A stretch of 64,000 nt of DNA. It comes from Streptococcus sanguinis (GTDB taxonomy: Bacteria > Bacillota > Bacilli > Lactobacillales > Streptococcaceae). Location of the stretch: the NCBI RefSeq assembly GCF_900635155.1, contig NZ_LR134002.1, positions 1,426,001 through 1,490,000 on the forward strand. The letters are read 5' to 3'. The position numbers and the translations under genes were made by a program. The notes beneath the pieces were generated by a model. The model worked only from the letters and a program-made list of their open reading frames with translations. It had not been told where the DNA came from and ran no database searches. Below are positions 1-8,568 of this stretch, one piece after another; the first letter of the stretch is position 1; the number at the start of each line of letters is the position of its first letter.

Positions 1-1
1 C

Positions 2-643
2 ACAGGTGAGAAGATTATCATCTCACTTGACAAGGCCCTAACCCCCAATCAAAATGCTCAGCGCTATTTTAAACGCTACCAGAAGCTCAAGGAAGCTGTC
101 AAACACCTGACCAGTTTGATTGAGGAGACACGGACTACGATTCTCTACCTAGAGAGCGTGGAAACAGCCCTTGCTCAGGCCAGCCTGACTGAAATTGCGG
201 AAATTCGGGAGGAACTAATCCAGACTGGCTTTATCCGACGACGCCAGAGAGAGAAAATCCAGAAAAGGCAGAAACCGGAGAAATATTTGGCAACTGATGG
301 CCAAACCATTATCCTGGTTGGTCGCAACAATCTACAAAATGATGAGCTAACGTTTAAGATGGCTAAGAAGGACGAGCTTTGGTTTCACGCCAAGGATATT
401 CCAGGCAGTCATGTGGTCATCACAGGTAATCTTCAGCCCAGCGATGAAGTTAAGACTGACGCTGCCGAGCTAGCGGCCTACTTTTCCAAGGCCAGACTCT
501 CTAATCTGGTTCAAGTGGACATGATTGAGACTAGAAAACTCAACAAACCAACTGGTGGCAAGCCAGGATTTGTCACCTATACGGGCCAGAAAACCCTGCG
601 TGTCACACCAGATGAAGAAAAGATTAAGAGTATGAAGATGTAG
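2..643 (+). CDS. rqcH: RqcH/FbpA (PavA-like) NFACT protein, 3' part
   Basis: This is the C-terminal part (about 213 residues) of an NFACT-family protein; the gene starts before the window and the frame is open from base 2. The first ~60 residues are charged and helical, matching the end of the coiled coil. The NFACT-R domain follows, with the landmarks ATDGQTIILVGRNN, KDELWFHAKDIPGSHVVI and KPGFVTYTGQKTLRVTPDE. In Firmicutes the family (RqcH, also called FbpA or PavA) binds stalled 50S–peptidyl-tRNA complexes and adds C-terminal alanine tails. In streptococci the same protein is reported as a non-anchored fibronectin-binding adhesin. It is transcribed convergently with the adhesin gene that follows. 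The family is certain; which role dominates here cannot be read from sequence. Confidence 0.93.
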   Translation, partial: TGEKIIISLDKALTPNQNAQRYFKRYQKLKEAVKHLTSLIEETRTTILYLESVETALAQASLTEIAEIREELIQTGFIRRRQREKIQKRQKPEKYLATDGQTIILVGRNNLQNDELTFKMAKKDELWFHAKDIPGSHVVITGNLQPSDEVKTDAAELAAYFSKARLSNLVQVDMIETRKLNKPTGGKPGFVTYTGQKTLRVTPDEEKIKSMKM

Positions 644-746
644 ACTTATCTTCTTTGAAAATAGGTCATTCTTGGCAGCGAGACAGGCATTAGTAAACGG
701 AAACACTCTGTTTCTCTCTATCATGCTAATTATGTGATACTAATAA

Positions 747-776
747 AGAGGTAAAACTTACGTTCTACCTCTTTTT
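747..776. terminator. Rho-independent terminator between convergent rqcH and cshA-like gene 1
   Basis: AGAGGTA (747–753) pairs with TACCTCT (766–772), with an inner AAC/GTT stem, and TTTTT follows on the plus strand. On the minus strand the hairpin is followed by TTTATTA, so it may work in both directions. A second imperfect hairpin (CTTCTTG/CAAGAAG, about 793–808) lies between it and the end of the adhesin gene. The rest of 644–828 shows nothing recognisable. Confidence 0.8.
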
Positions 777-828
777 GCGTTCTCGTGAAATTCTTCTTGT
801 TCAAGAAGGAAATTTCTTCAAGCCTATG

Positions 829-3800
829 TTAATCTTCAGACTTTTTCTTTCTCTTGTCTAAGCCAATCAGTCCCAAACCTGCTACTCCCGCAAGCAAGCC
901 TGCAGCCAAGTATGAGGTTTCTTCTGAGCCAGTCTTAGGAAGGGATTGTGCGCTCTCGCTCTTGGAAAGAGACGGCGGTGCAGGTGTAATCGTCCGCTCT
1001 GGCTGAACAGGAGCTTCTGTCACAGTCGGAATATAGACTGCTGAAATCGTCTGACCATTGCGGTCTTTGCGAATCACTGTCACGCCGTCAGCTTGACCGA
1101 CAAAGCCCTTTTCCGGTACAAAGGTCACAGTGCCATCTGGCGCAATCGTGTAAGTACCTTGGCCTGGAACTGCCTTTTCGGTGCTGCCATCCTCGAAAGT
1201 TGGCGGAACGGTTTGATCCACGTCTCCTTCAAAGATAGGTTTACCAGTCTGAGGCTGGCCTTTGAGACCCGTGCTGCCGGTATCTTCTGTATCAGTGCTT
1301 CCCAAAACAGTTGGGGTATAAGTAGCCGTCACGGCATTGCCATAAATATCTGAACGCCTCACGACAACTCCGCGAGCAGTTCCGACAAAGTCAGCTTCCG
1401 GCACAAAGGTGACTGCCCCCAGCATGGTGAACCGATAAGTTCCTTCTCCTGGGACAACCTTTTCGGTGCTGCCATCCGCAAAGGTCGGTGCTACCGCTTG
1501 GTCAATCGCCCCTTCAAAGGTTGGCGTGCCCGTTTGAGCTTGGTCTTTGCGACCACTAGATACGCTGTCCTGACTGGTTGATGGTGCAACCACGGTCGGA
1601 ATATAGCGAGCCGTCACTGAGGTGCCATTCTTATCGCGACGGACAAGGGTCACACCGCTTCCCTGACCAAGGAAATCAGCTTCTGGAGTGAAGGTGACTG
1701 TACCGTCTGGTGCGATGGTGTATGTTCCCTGACCCGGAATTGTCTTTTCTTTGCTTCCATCTTCGAAGCTTGGGGCAATCGTCTCATCAATCGGAACAAG
1801 AGGATCACCTGCTTCGAAGATAGGTTTGCCAGTCTGAACATGACCTTTGATATTTATAGAGGTCGCATCTTTACCAGTTGGAGTTACCCTGACAAACTCT
1901 GGACTGTAAGTTGCAGTGACTGGCGTACCGTTCTTGTCAACACGTTTCACAATTACTGAATCTGGCTTACCTACAAACTGCTTGTCTGGCGTGAAAGTCA
2001 CTGCGCCATCTGGAGTGATGGTGTAAGTGCCCTGGCCTGGAATGGTCTTCTCCTTACTTCCATCTTCGAAAGTTGGCTCTGCTGAGCCATCAATTGGAAC
2101 CAGTGGATCACCGCCTGCGAAGGTCGGTGTGCCAGTTTGAGGGACACCTTGAGGACCGGTGCTGGTTGCATTGGTGCTGGTTGGAATCACTTCTTTCACT
2201 GCTGCTTGATATTTGACGGTTACTGGAGTTCCATTCGCATCAGTCCGAGTCAATTCCAGTTCTGGCGTTTCACCCTTGAATTGCTTGTCTGGTGTGAAAG
2301 TTACCTTACCGTCTGCGTCCACTTCGAACTTACCGACATTTAGCACTTCTTTAACTGCTGAACCATTATCAAACAGTGGAGTTGAGCCCGCTGGGAATGG
2401 AACGGAATCATGGCCTGGAGTGAAGATAACATGACCTTCTTGAACCTGACCTTGCAAGCCTTCTGTCTTATCACCAGTACCAGTTGGAGTTACTTTAGTG
2501 AACTCTGGACTGTATGTTGCAGTTACTGGCGTGCCATTCTTATCGACGCGTTTTACAGAGATTGGATTCGGTTTACCTACAAATTGCTTGTCTGGCGTGA
2601 AAGTCACTGCGCCATCTGGAGCAATCGTGTATGTTCCTTGACCTGGAATAGTCTTCTCCTTACTTCCATCTCCGAAAGTTGGCTCAACTGTTTCATCAAT
2701 TGGAACTAGTGGATCACCACCCGCAAAGGTTGGAATGCCAGTTTGAGGGACACCTTGAGGACCTGTGCTCGTTGCACTAGTACCAGTTGGAGTCACTTTC
2801 GTCACTGTCGGAGTATAAGTAGCGGTTACTTCTGTACCATTCTTATCCACACGTTTCACAGTGACTGGTGTTGGTGTACCAATATACTGTTTCTCTGAAG
2901 TAAAGGTGATAGAACCATCTGAGTTAATTGTGTATACCCCTACTCCCTGAACAGTCTTTTTAGACTGACCGTCTTCGAAGGTCATTGGACTATCCATGTC
3001 AATCGGAACAGCAGAGTCGCCTGGACTGAAAGTTGGCTTGCCACTTTGCGGTTGACCTTGAAGGCCGGTTGATTCAGCATTGGTGCTGGTAGGCGTTACC
3101 CGTGTTACCGTTGGCGTATAGGTAGCAGTCACTTCTGTTCCGTTTTTATCTACACGCTTAACAGTAACTGAAGCTGGGGTACCCACATACTGTTTGTCTG
3201 GGGTAAAGGTGATAGTACCATCTGAGTTGATGGTATATTCCCCTACTCCTTGAACCGTCTTCTTAGGCTGACCATCTTCAAAGGTCATTGGAGAATCCGT
3301 ATCAATCGGAACAAGTGGATCACCACCTTGGAAGCTTGGGTTACCTGTTTGCGGAACACCCTGAGGACCTGTGCTTGTCGCATCGGTGCCTCTTGGAACC
3401 ACTTCTTTCACCACTGCTTGGTATTTGACTGTAACAGGAGTGCCATTGGCATCGGTGCGAGTCAATTCAAGTTCCGGTGTCTCACCCTTAAACTGCTTGT
3501 CTGGCGTGAAGGTCACTTTACCATTTGCATCTACTTCAAACTTACCGACATTCGGTACTTCTTTCACTGTTGAATTATTATCAAACAATGGTGTTGAATT
3601 CGCTGGGAACGGAACAGAGTCGTGCCCTGGGGTGAAGGTCACTTTACCTTCTTGAACCTGACCTTGCAGGCCTTCTGTCTTGTTTCCAACACCAGTTGGC
3701 TTTACAGCCGTTACTGTTGCTTGATATTTTGCCTTCGCAAGGGTACCGTTGACATCTGCGCGACTGACTTCAATTTCTGGCGTTTTACCTACGAATGTCT

Positions 3801-6800
3801 TAACCGGTGTAAAGGTAATATTACCATAAATATCCACTTCAAACTTGCCAACATTCTCAATTTCTTTCACATTGGTACCAGTGTCAAAAACTGGGGTACT
3901 GTCTACTGAAAAGCCAACTTCTGGTCTTCCTGCTTCAAAAGTAATCTTACCATTCTGAACCAATCCTTGTGGACCTTCAGTCCGATCGCCAGTTGCGTTT
4001 GGAATAACTTCTTCAACAGTAGGAGTGTATCTAGCTGTCACTTCGGTTCCATTCGCATCTACACGTTTGACCGTCACTGGGGTCGCCTTGCCAGTAAATT
4101 TCTTCTCCGGCTTAAAGGTAATGGAACCATCTGAATTAATGGTATAAGTTCCTTGATCAGCTACTACTAACGTGTCAGTCCCATTTTCAAAGATCATTGG
4201 CTTGGTCATGTCGATTGGGACTGCTTGGTCACCTGGGGTAAAGATCGGCTTGCCGCTTTGTGGTTGTCCTTGCAGGCCTGTTGACTCAGCATTGGTGCTT
4301 CTTGGTGTGACCCGTGTTACCGTTGGAGTGTAAGTAGCAGTAACTTCAGTGCCATTCGTATCTACACGTTTAACTGTAACTGGTGTTGGTGTACCAACAT
4401 ACTGTTTCTCAGGTCTAAAGCTGATAGAACCATCCGAGTTGATGATATATTCCCCAACTCCTTGAACAGTCTTCTTAGGCTGACCATCTTCGAAGGTCAT
4501 TGGACTATTCGTATCAATTGGAACAGCTGAGTCGCCAGGAGTGAAAGTAGGTGTACCTGATTGTGGTAGACCTTGAAGACCAGTGCTAGTCGCATTGGTA
4601 CCTATAGGAACCACTTCTTTCACCACTGCTTGGTATTTGACTGTAACAGGAGTGCCATTCACATCTGCTCGAATCAATGTCAGCTCAGGAGTGGTCCCCT
4701 TAAACTGCTTGTCTGGCGTGAAAGTCACCTTGCCATTAGCATCCACTTCAAACTTACCTACATTTGGCAATTCTTTAACAGTCAAATCATTGTCAAAAAG
4801 TGGAGTTGTTTCAGCTGGAAACGGCACAGAATCATGACCTGGTGTGAAAGTAACATGACCTTCTTGAACCTGACCCTGCAATCCTTCAGTTTTATCACCA
4901 GTACCAGTCGGAGTTACCTTGGTAACAGTTGGTGTATAGGTTGCTCTTACTTCGGTGCCATTTTCGTCAACTCGTTTGACCGTAACGGGTGCTGGGGTCC
5001 CGACGTATTGTTTATCTGGGGTAAAGGTAATAGAACCATCTGAATTAATGGTATATTCCCCTATGCCAGCAACGGTCTTCTTAGGCTGACCATCGTCAAA
5101 GGTCATGGGCTTGGTCATATCGATTGGGATCGCTGAATCACCTTCCTTGAAGACTGGCGTTCCTGTTTGTGGAACCCCTTGAGGACCTGATGAAGTAGCA
5201 GGTGTGCTGGTTGGTGTAACCTTGGTCACGTTAGGTGTATAGGTTGCAGTCACTTCTGTGCCGTTGGCATCTACGCGTTTAACCGTCACTGGAGTCGCCT
5301 TGCCAGTGAATTGCTTAAGTGGCTTGAAGGTAATGGTATCATCTGAATTGATAGTATAAGTTCCTTCATTCGTCACTTCCAAGGTGTCCGTCCCATTTTC
5401 AAAAGTCATGGCTTTGCTCATGTCAATTGGGATTTGTTGGTCACCTGCAGTGAAAGTTGGCTTACCACTTTGTGCTTGACCTTGAAGACCAGTTGATTCA
5501 GCATTGGTACTTCTTGGCGTTACTTGGGTTACCTTAGGTTGATAACGTGCTCGGTGTGCTTTACCATCGGTATCACTGACTTGAACTACCACTGGGTCTG
5601 GCATGCCATAAAAAGTTTTGATAGGTTTGAAAGTCACTTGACCGGTATTTGGATCCAATTCATAGGTCCCGACTTGCTGGCCATTGGCCATGGCAGGCAC
5701 CGTATTTTCTGTTACCAGTCGTCCATTCGCATCCACAAAGCTAGCCGAACGAGCAGCTTCTGGCATGACAGGGGTCGTATTCGCATCATCATCGTTAAAA
5801 ACTAGCGTTTTGTTTTGGTCTAAACCTTGAATACCATTTGATTCGTAGTTTGGAATTTTACGGACTGTTGGTACATAACGGCCATCCATTGTAATCAATT
5901 GATCATTCTTATTAGGGTCAGAAGCATCTGTCGAAGTCCAACCAGTCGAGGTACCATTGCTGTCAGTCCAACTGATGTTAATACCCTCAGCCGTCCCTGA
6001 GAAGTCCGCATTTGGAGTGAAAGCAACTTGAACATCATTGCCATTGACGGTCAAGTGATAGGTCCCTTCTGGACGAATATAGTTATCATCAACGGCTGTC
6101 AGAACTTGGCCTTGCTTATCCAAAATCTGAGGCGTTTGGGTGCTCATAACTGCATTGACACTGTCGTCTGAGCGATCCGTTCCTTTAGGTGTGAAGTGAA
6201 GGACAGCAGTTTGAGTCTCGCCTGTAAAGCCGTCTGTAGTCTGCTTCTCCCCCTTTGGAGGATAAATACGGTGCAAGAGCATATCTTCTACTTCCCCACT
6301 AAAGGCAATACCGGTTGGTTGCTCAATATCGCCTTTATTAGTCGCAATTCGGAAACGCATACCCAATTTGTCCACTTGACCGCCACTAATATTGGGGTTG
6401 GCATTGAAGGTCAAGGTATAGTCACCAGCAGCTGTAATCTCTTGTAGGTTGCTACCTTCGCTTTCATTGAAGACTCCATCATTGTTGAAGTCTATCCATG
6501 CCTTGACATAAGATTTAGCATTGCCATTTGGGTTAGCTTTGATTTTAATTGTGTAAGTTCCATTTTTTGCTTTGTCTAAATCAAGCAAATCATTAGAAGC
6601 ACTTAATTGATCGTCCGCTAGTAATTGGCTGGCCCCCTCGTCCTTGTGTTCCTTTTTATCATCCAGAACCCAATTATTAGCTGTATCAACATCAATGTCT
6701 GCTGGAGTAGTCCCTAAGTAAGGCTGATTAATTAGCTTACCAGTCAGAGAATCACGACCTGAAATGGTATGGAAGGCTTCGCCATAAGTCGCTGGCGCAT

Positions 6801-8232
6801 CACTGCCATCCACCACTAAGAATCCCATCATCATAGCCTGTTGCCCAGATGATGCTACATAGAAACCTACTTCAGATGCCCCACGCGTCATCACCACAGG
6901 AACCGTCCGTTCGTTAGAGCGGTTTGGCCCAAAGACCTGAGTCCCCAAGCCACCTGTCACTGTATCCGGACTGAGGTATTTATACCAGTCTACGCTTGTA
7001 TCTCTTAAGATTAAGAGACCTCTTCTCTTTACATTTTCATCATCCAACATTTGCTTGGTAATAACGGTATAGGCTTCTTTGGCAGTACTCTTATTCTTCC
7101 ATTCACCGAGATATTCCCATCCTTCTCCGTTAGTAGTGAAGATAGCAAATTCACCTGGGTTGGCATCTTCACCATCGGCCATAACCACCGTAGGGGCTAC
7201 GCGCTTGCCTAGATAGGTAGCTTCAATTTGGAATTTTACTCCCCAGTTGGTTGAGTTCTCTGGGTAAACCAGCTGGGTCTTTCGTCCTTGCGTATTGAAC
7301 CCTTGATCACGGATGGCAGTCCATTGATTCTGAATAGCTCCTGTCACCGAAGGAGGGGTTTGACCATACTTTGCTGCAGACTTTAAATATCCATTCTGAG
7401 CATTTGGGTCATAAGTATTTGCTGTCGGTGTTCCTTCAACCCGTTTTCTATAAGTTTCAGTCGAGTTAAAAGGTTTAAGCTCAGTGACCGTCAGGGTTAC
7501 TTCATAGCCCGGTGAAATTTCCTTTTTGAAGGTAGTTCCTACTTGGAGTCCGCCTCGTGAATCCAATCCTTTCCAACTTGCAGTATCCGAAAAATCAAGC
7601 CAAGTAATCTGTTTGGCTAATTGGGTACTATCTTTCTTGACAGATTCCTCCAAGCTTGGTTTAGGTACTCGTGGCGTAGAGGTAGCATCATCTGCCCCAG
7701 CTGGTCCAGTACCTATCGGAACTCCAGTTGTTACGCTGTTCTGTTGTCCAGTAGTTGTAGCATCCCGTCTCACACGACGAGAGCGATTAGGCTGAGATAC
7801 ATCTGCTATTGCTTCTGACTTTTCAGCCACGACAGCCGCGTTAGATATTTCTGGGTGAACAGTGATTGGTTGAGTATTCTCAACTGATTTAGTTGCTGTA
7901 GATTCAGTAGATCCTTCAACTTTCTCAGTCTCTGAGCTTCTGGGACTAGTATTATCATCTGATTGAGGAATCTCAGTAGCAAAAGCAAGTGCTGAACTTC
8001 CTTTTGCTTGTAAATGTTCAGAAGCAACAGTTTCAGCAGAATTCACTGATGATTCGGCTATTCCTGTTTGCGAAACTTCGTTTTGGACACCAGAATCACT
8101 AGCTTCGTCAGCACTAACTTGTGCCGCTGCTCCCAAAAGAAGCAGGGTTGACAAGAGCACAGAACAAACACCGACGTTTAGTTTTCGAATCGAAAACTTA
8201 CGCAGGTGAGGATTAAATAAATCTTTTCCCAT
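829..8232 (-). CDS. cshA: CshA-like fibrillar LPKTG surface adhesin 1 (2467 aa)
   Basis: This is a giant cell-wall protein. A YSIRK-type signal peptide (FSIRKLNVGVCSVLLSTLLLLG, about residues 13–34, cut near VSADE) is followed by a Ser/Thr/Glu-rich spacer with a polybasic RSRRVRRDA motif. A non-repetitive region runs to about residue 660 and contains ITWLDFSD, MTRGASEVGFYVASSGQQA and an EF-hand-like DFNNDGVFNESEG stretch. Two diverged repeats follow, then twelve 101-aa units from residue 905, three terminal repeats, and an LPKTG anchor at ~2431 with a hydrophobic span and RKKKSED tail. S. gordonii CshA has this plan; its non-repetitive region binds fibronectin and its repeats build a ~60-nm fibril. 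The start is preceded by AGGAGATT. The first of three paralogues, it carries repeat classes (E, E') not seen in the other two. Gene family is certain; ligand is inferred. Confidence 0.93.
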   Translation of the reverse strand: MGKDLFNPHLRKFSIRKLNVGVCSVLLSTLLLLGAAAQVSADEASDSGVQNEVSQTGIAESSVNSAETVASEHLQAKGSSALAFATEIPQSDDNTSPRSSETEKVEGSTESTATKSVENTQPITVHPEISNAAVVAEKSEAIADVSQPNRSRRVRRDATTTGQQNSVTTGVPIGTGPAGADDATSTPRVPKPSLEESVKKDSTQLAKQITWLDFSDTASWKGLDSRGGLQVGTTFKKEISPGYEVTLTVTELKPFNSTETYRKRVEGTPTANTYDPNAQNGYLKSAAKYGQTPPSVTGAIQNQWTAIRDQGFNTQGRKTQLVYPENSTNWGVKFQIEATYLGKRVAPTVVMADGEDANPGEFAIFTTNGEGWEYLGEWKNKSTAKEAYTVITKQMLDDENVKRRGLLILRDTSVDWYKYLSPDTVTGGLGTQVFGPNRSNERTVPVVMTRGASEVGFYVASSGQQAMMMGFLVVDGSDAPATYGEAFHTISGRDSLTGKLINQPYLGTTPADIDVDTANNWVLDDKKEHKDEGASQLLADDQLSASNDLLDLDKAKNGTYTIKIKANPNGNAKSYVKAWIDFNNDGVFNESEGSNLQEITAAGDYTLTFNANPNISGGQVDKLGMRFRIATNKGDIEQPTGIAFSGEVEDMLLHRIYPPKGEKQTTDGFTGETQTAVLHFTPKGTDRSDDSVNAVMSTQTPQILDKQGQVLTAVDDNYIRPEGTYHLTVNGNDVQVAFTPNADFSGTAEGINISWTDSNGTSTGWTSTDASDPNKNDQLITMDGRYVPTVRKIPNYESNGIQGLDQNKTLVFNDDDANTTPVMPEAARSASFVDANGRLVTENTVPAMANGQQVGTYELDPNTGQVTFKPIKTFYGMPDPVVVQVSDTDGKAHRARYQPKVTQVTPRSTNAESTGLQGQAQSGKPTFTAGDQQIPIDMSKAMTFENGTDTLEVTNEGTYTINSDDTITFKPLKQFTGKATPVTVKRVDANGTEVTATYTPNVTKVTPTSTPATSSGPQGVPQTGTPVFKEGDSAIPIDMTKPMTFDDGQPKKTVAGIGEYTINSDGSITFTPDKQYVGTPAPVTVKRVDENGTEVRATYTPTVTKVTPTGTGDKTEGLQGQVQEGHVTFTPGHDSVPFPAETTPLFDNDLTVKELPNVGKFEVDANGKVTFTPDKQFKGTTPELTLIRADVNGTPVTVKYQAVVKEVVPIGTNATSTGLQGLPQSGTPTFTPGDSAVPIDTNSPMTFEDGQPKKTVQGVGEYIINSDGSISFRPEKQYVGTPTPVTVKRVDTNGTEVTATYTPTVTRVTPRSTNAESTGLQGQPQSGKPIFTPGDQAVPIDMTKPMIFENGTDTLVVADQGTYTINSDGSITFKPEKKFTGKATPVTVKRVDANGTEVTARYTPTVEEVIPNATGDRTEGPQGLVQNGKITFEAGRPEVGFSVDSTPVFDTGTNVKEIENVGKFEVDIYGNITFTPVKTFVGKTPEIEVSRADVNGTLAKAKYQATVTAVKPTGVGNKTEGLQGQVQEGKVTFTPGHDSVPFPANSTPLFDNNSTVKEVPNVGKFEVDANGKVTFTPDKQFKGETPELELTRTDANGTPVTVKYQAVVKEVVPRGTDATSTGPQGVPQTGNPSFQGGDPLVPIDTDSPMTFEDGQPKKTVQGVGEYTINSDGTITFTPDKQYVGTPASVTVKRVDKNGTEVTATYTPTVTRVTPTSTNAESTGLQGQPQSGKPTFSPGDSAVPIDMDSPMTFEDGQSKKTVQGVGVYTINSDGSITFTSEKQYIGTPTPVTVKRVDKNGTEVTATYTPTVTKVTPTGTSATSTGPQGVPQTGIPTFAGGDPLVPIDETVEPTFGDGSKEKTIPGQGTYTIAPDGAVTFTPDKQFVGKPNPISVKRVDKNGTPVTATYSPEFTKVTPTGTGDKTEGLQGQVQEGHVIFTPGHDSVPFPAGSTPLFDNGSAVKEVLNVGKFEVDADGKVTFTPDKQFKGETPELELTRTDANGTPVTVKYQAAVKEVIPTSTNATSTGPQGVPQTGTPTFAGGDPLVPIDGSAEPTFEDGSKEKTIPGQGTYTITPDGAVTFTPDKQFVGKPDSVIVKRVDKNGTPVTATYSPEFVRVTPTGKDATSINIKGHVQTGKPIFEAGDPLVPIDETIAPSFEDGSKEKTIPGQGTYTIAPDGTVTFTPEADFLGQGSGVTLVRRDKNGTSVTARYIPTVVAPSTSQDSVSSGRKDQAQTGTPTFEGAIDQAVAPTFADGSTEKVVPGEGTYRFTMLGAVTFVPEADFVGTARGVVVRRSDIYGNAVTATYTPTVLGSTDTEDTGSTGLKGQPQTGKPIFEGDVDQTVPPTFEDGSTEKAVPGQGTYTIAPDGTVTFVPEKGFVGQADGVTVIRKDRNGQTISAVYIPTVTEAPVQPERTITPAPPSLSKSESAQSLPKTGSEETSYLAAGLLAGVAGLGLIGLDKRKKKSED
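1885..5520 (-). repeat. Twelve tandem 303-bp units of cshA-like gene 1
   Basis: The block is exactly 12 × 303 bp, each unit encoding 101 aa. Units open with a (T/V/I)P(T/R)x(T/S) sequence and carry TFTPDKQ(F/Y) and (D/N)xNGT(P/E)V landmarks. By sequence the order is E', E, B, E, E', C, B, E (with an A-type first half), E, A, B, A. E units carry EDGQPKKTVQGVGEYTINSDG; E' units carry ENGTDTL; B units carry GHDSVPFPA; C units carry FDTGTNVKE; A units carry GDPLVPIDE and IPGQGTYTI. Confidence 0.95.
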
Positions 8233-8270
8233 AATAATCTCCTAAATAATCATCTAGTTACAATAGTTTT

Positions 8271-8367
8271 ATTATACAACATTCCTTTTTAGTTAGCTAT
8301 ATATATAACTATAATTATATAAATTTTTTTGAAAAATGGACATAAAGTACTTTACAGTCTATTTTTT
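8271..8367 (-). promoter_or_regulatory. Promoter and conserved upstream element of cshA-like gene 1
   Basis: A −10 box TATAAT (8271–8276 on the minus strand) is followed by an AGGAGATT ribosome site before the start at 8232. Fourteen bases upstream lies the 20-bp dyad AGTTAGCTATATATATAACT (8291–8310), covering the −35 position, where no good TTGACA is present. Further up, 8337–8367 holds a GGACA…CAGTCTATTTTTT block. The same two blocks recur upstream of the other two paralogues, so this is likely a regulatory region. The rest of 8233–8568 is AT-rich with the gene 2 terminator at its left end. Confidence 0.65.
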
Positions 8368-8501
8368 AAAACAAAAGAAAAAATAAACCATAGAAAAATC
8401 CTTATAAATTAAATAAATCTAAGGATATTTCAGATTCTATTTTAATATTTTAGAAATGCTATTATTATGAAGTTTTTAAGAGTTTTTCTCTTTGGATATA
8501 A

Positions 8502-8528
8502 AGAAAAAAGATTCACTAACGAATCTTT
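8502..8528 (-). terminator. Terminator of cshA-like gene 2
   Basis: AAAGATTC (8507–8514) and GAATCTTT (8521–8528) form a perfect stem, followed on the minus strand by TTTTTCTTT. The same hairpin occurs behind gene 3. Confidence 0.85.
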
Positions 8529-8568
8529 CCTCTTTTGATTTAGCGGTTAGAACCTAAGTTCTTACCTC

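Noticed and set aside
1885..5520. Tandem repeats considered as CRISPR or a satellite
   Set aside because: The period is 303 bp, it is a multiple of three and the reading frame is open throughout. There are no short repeats with unique spacers.
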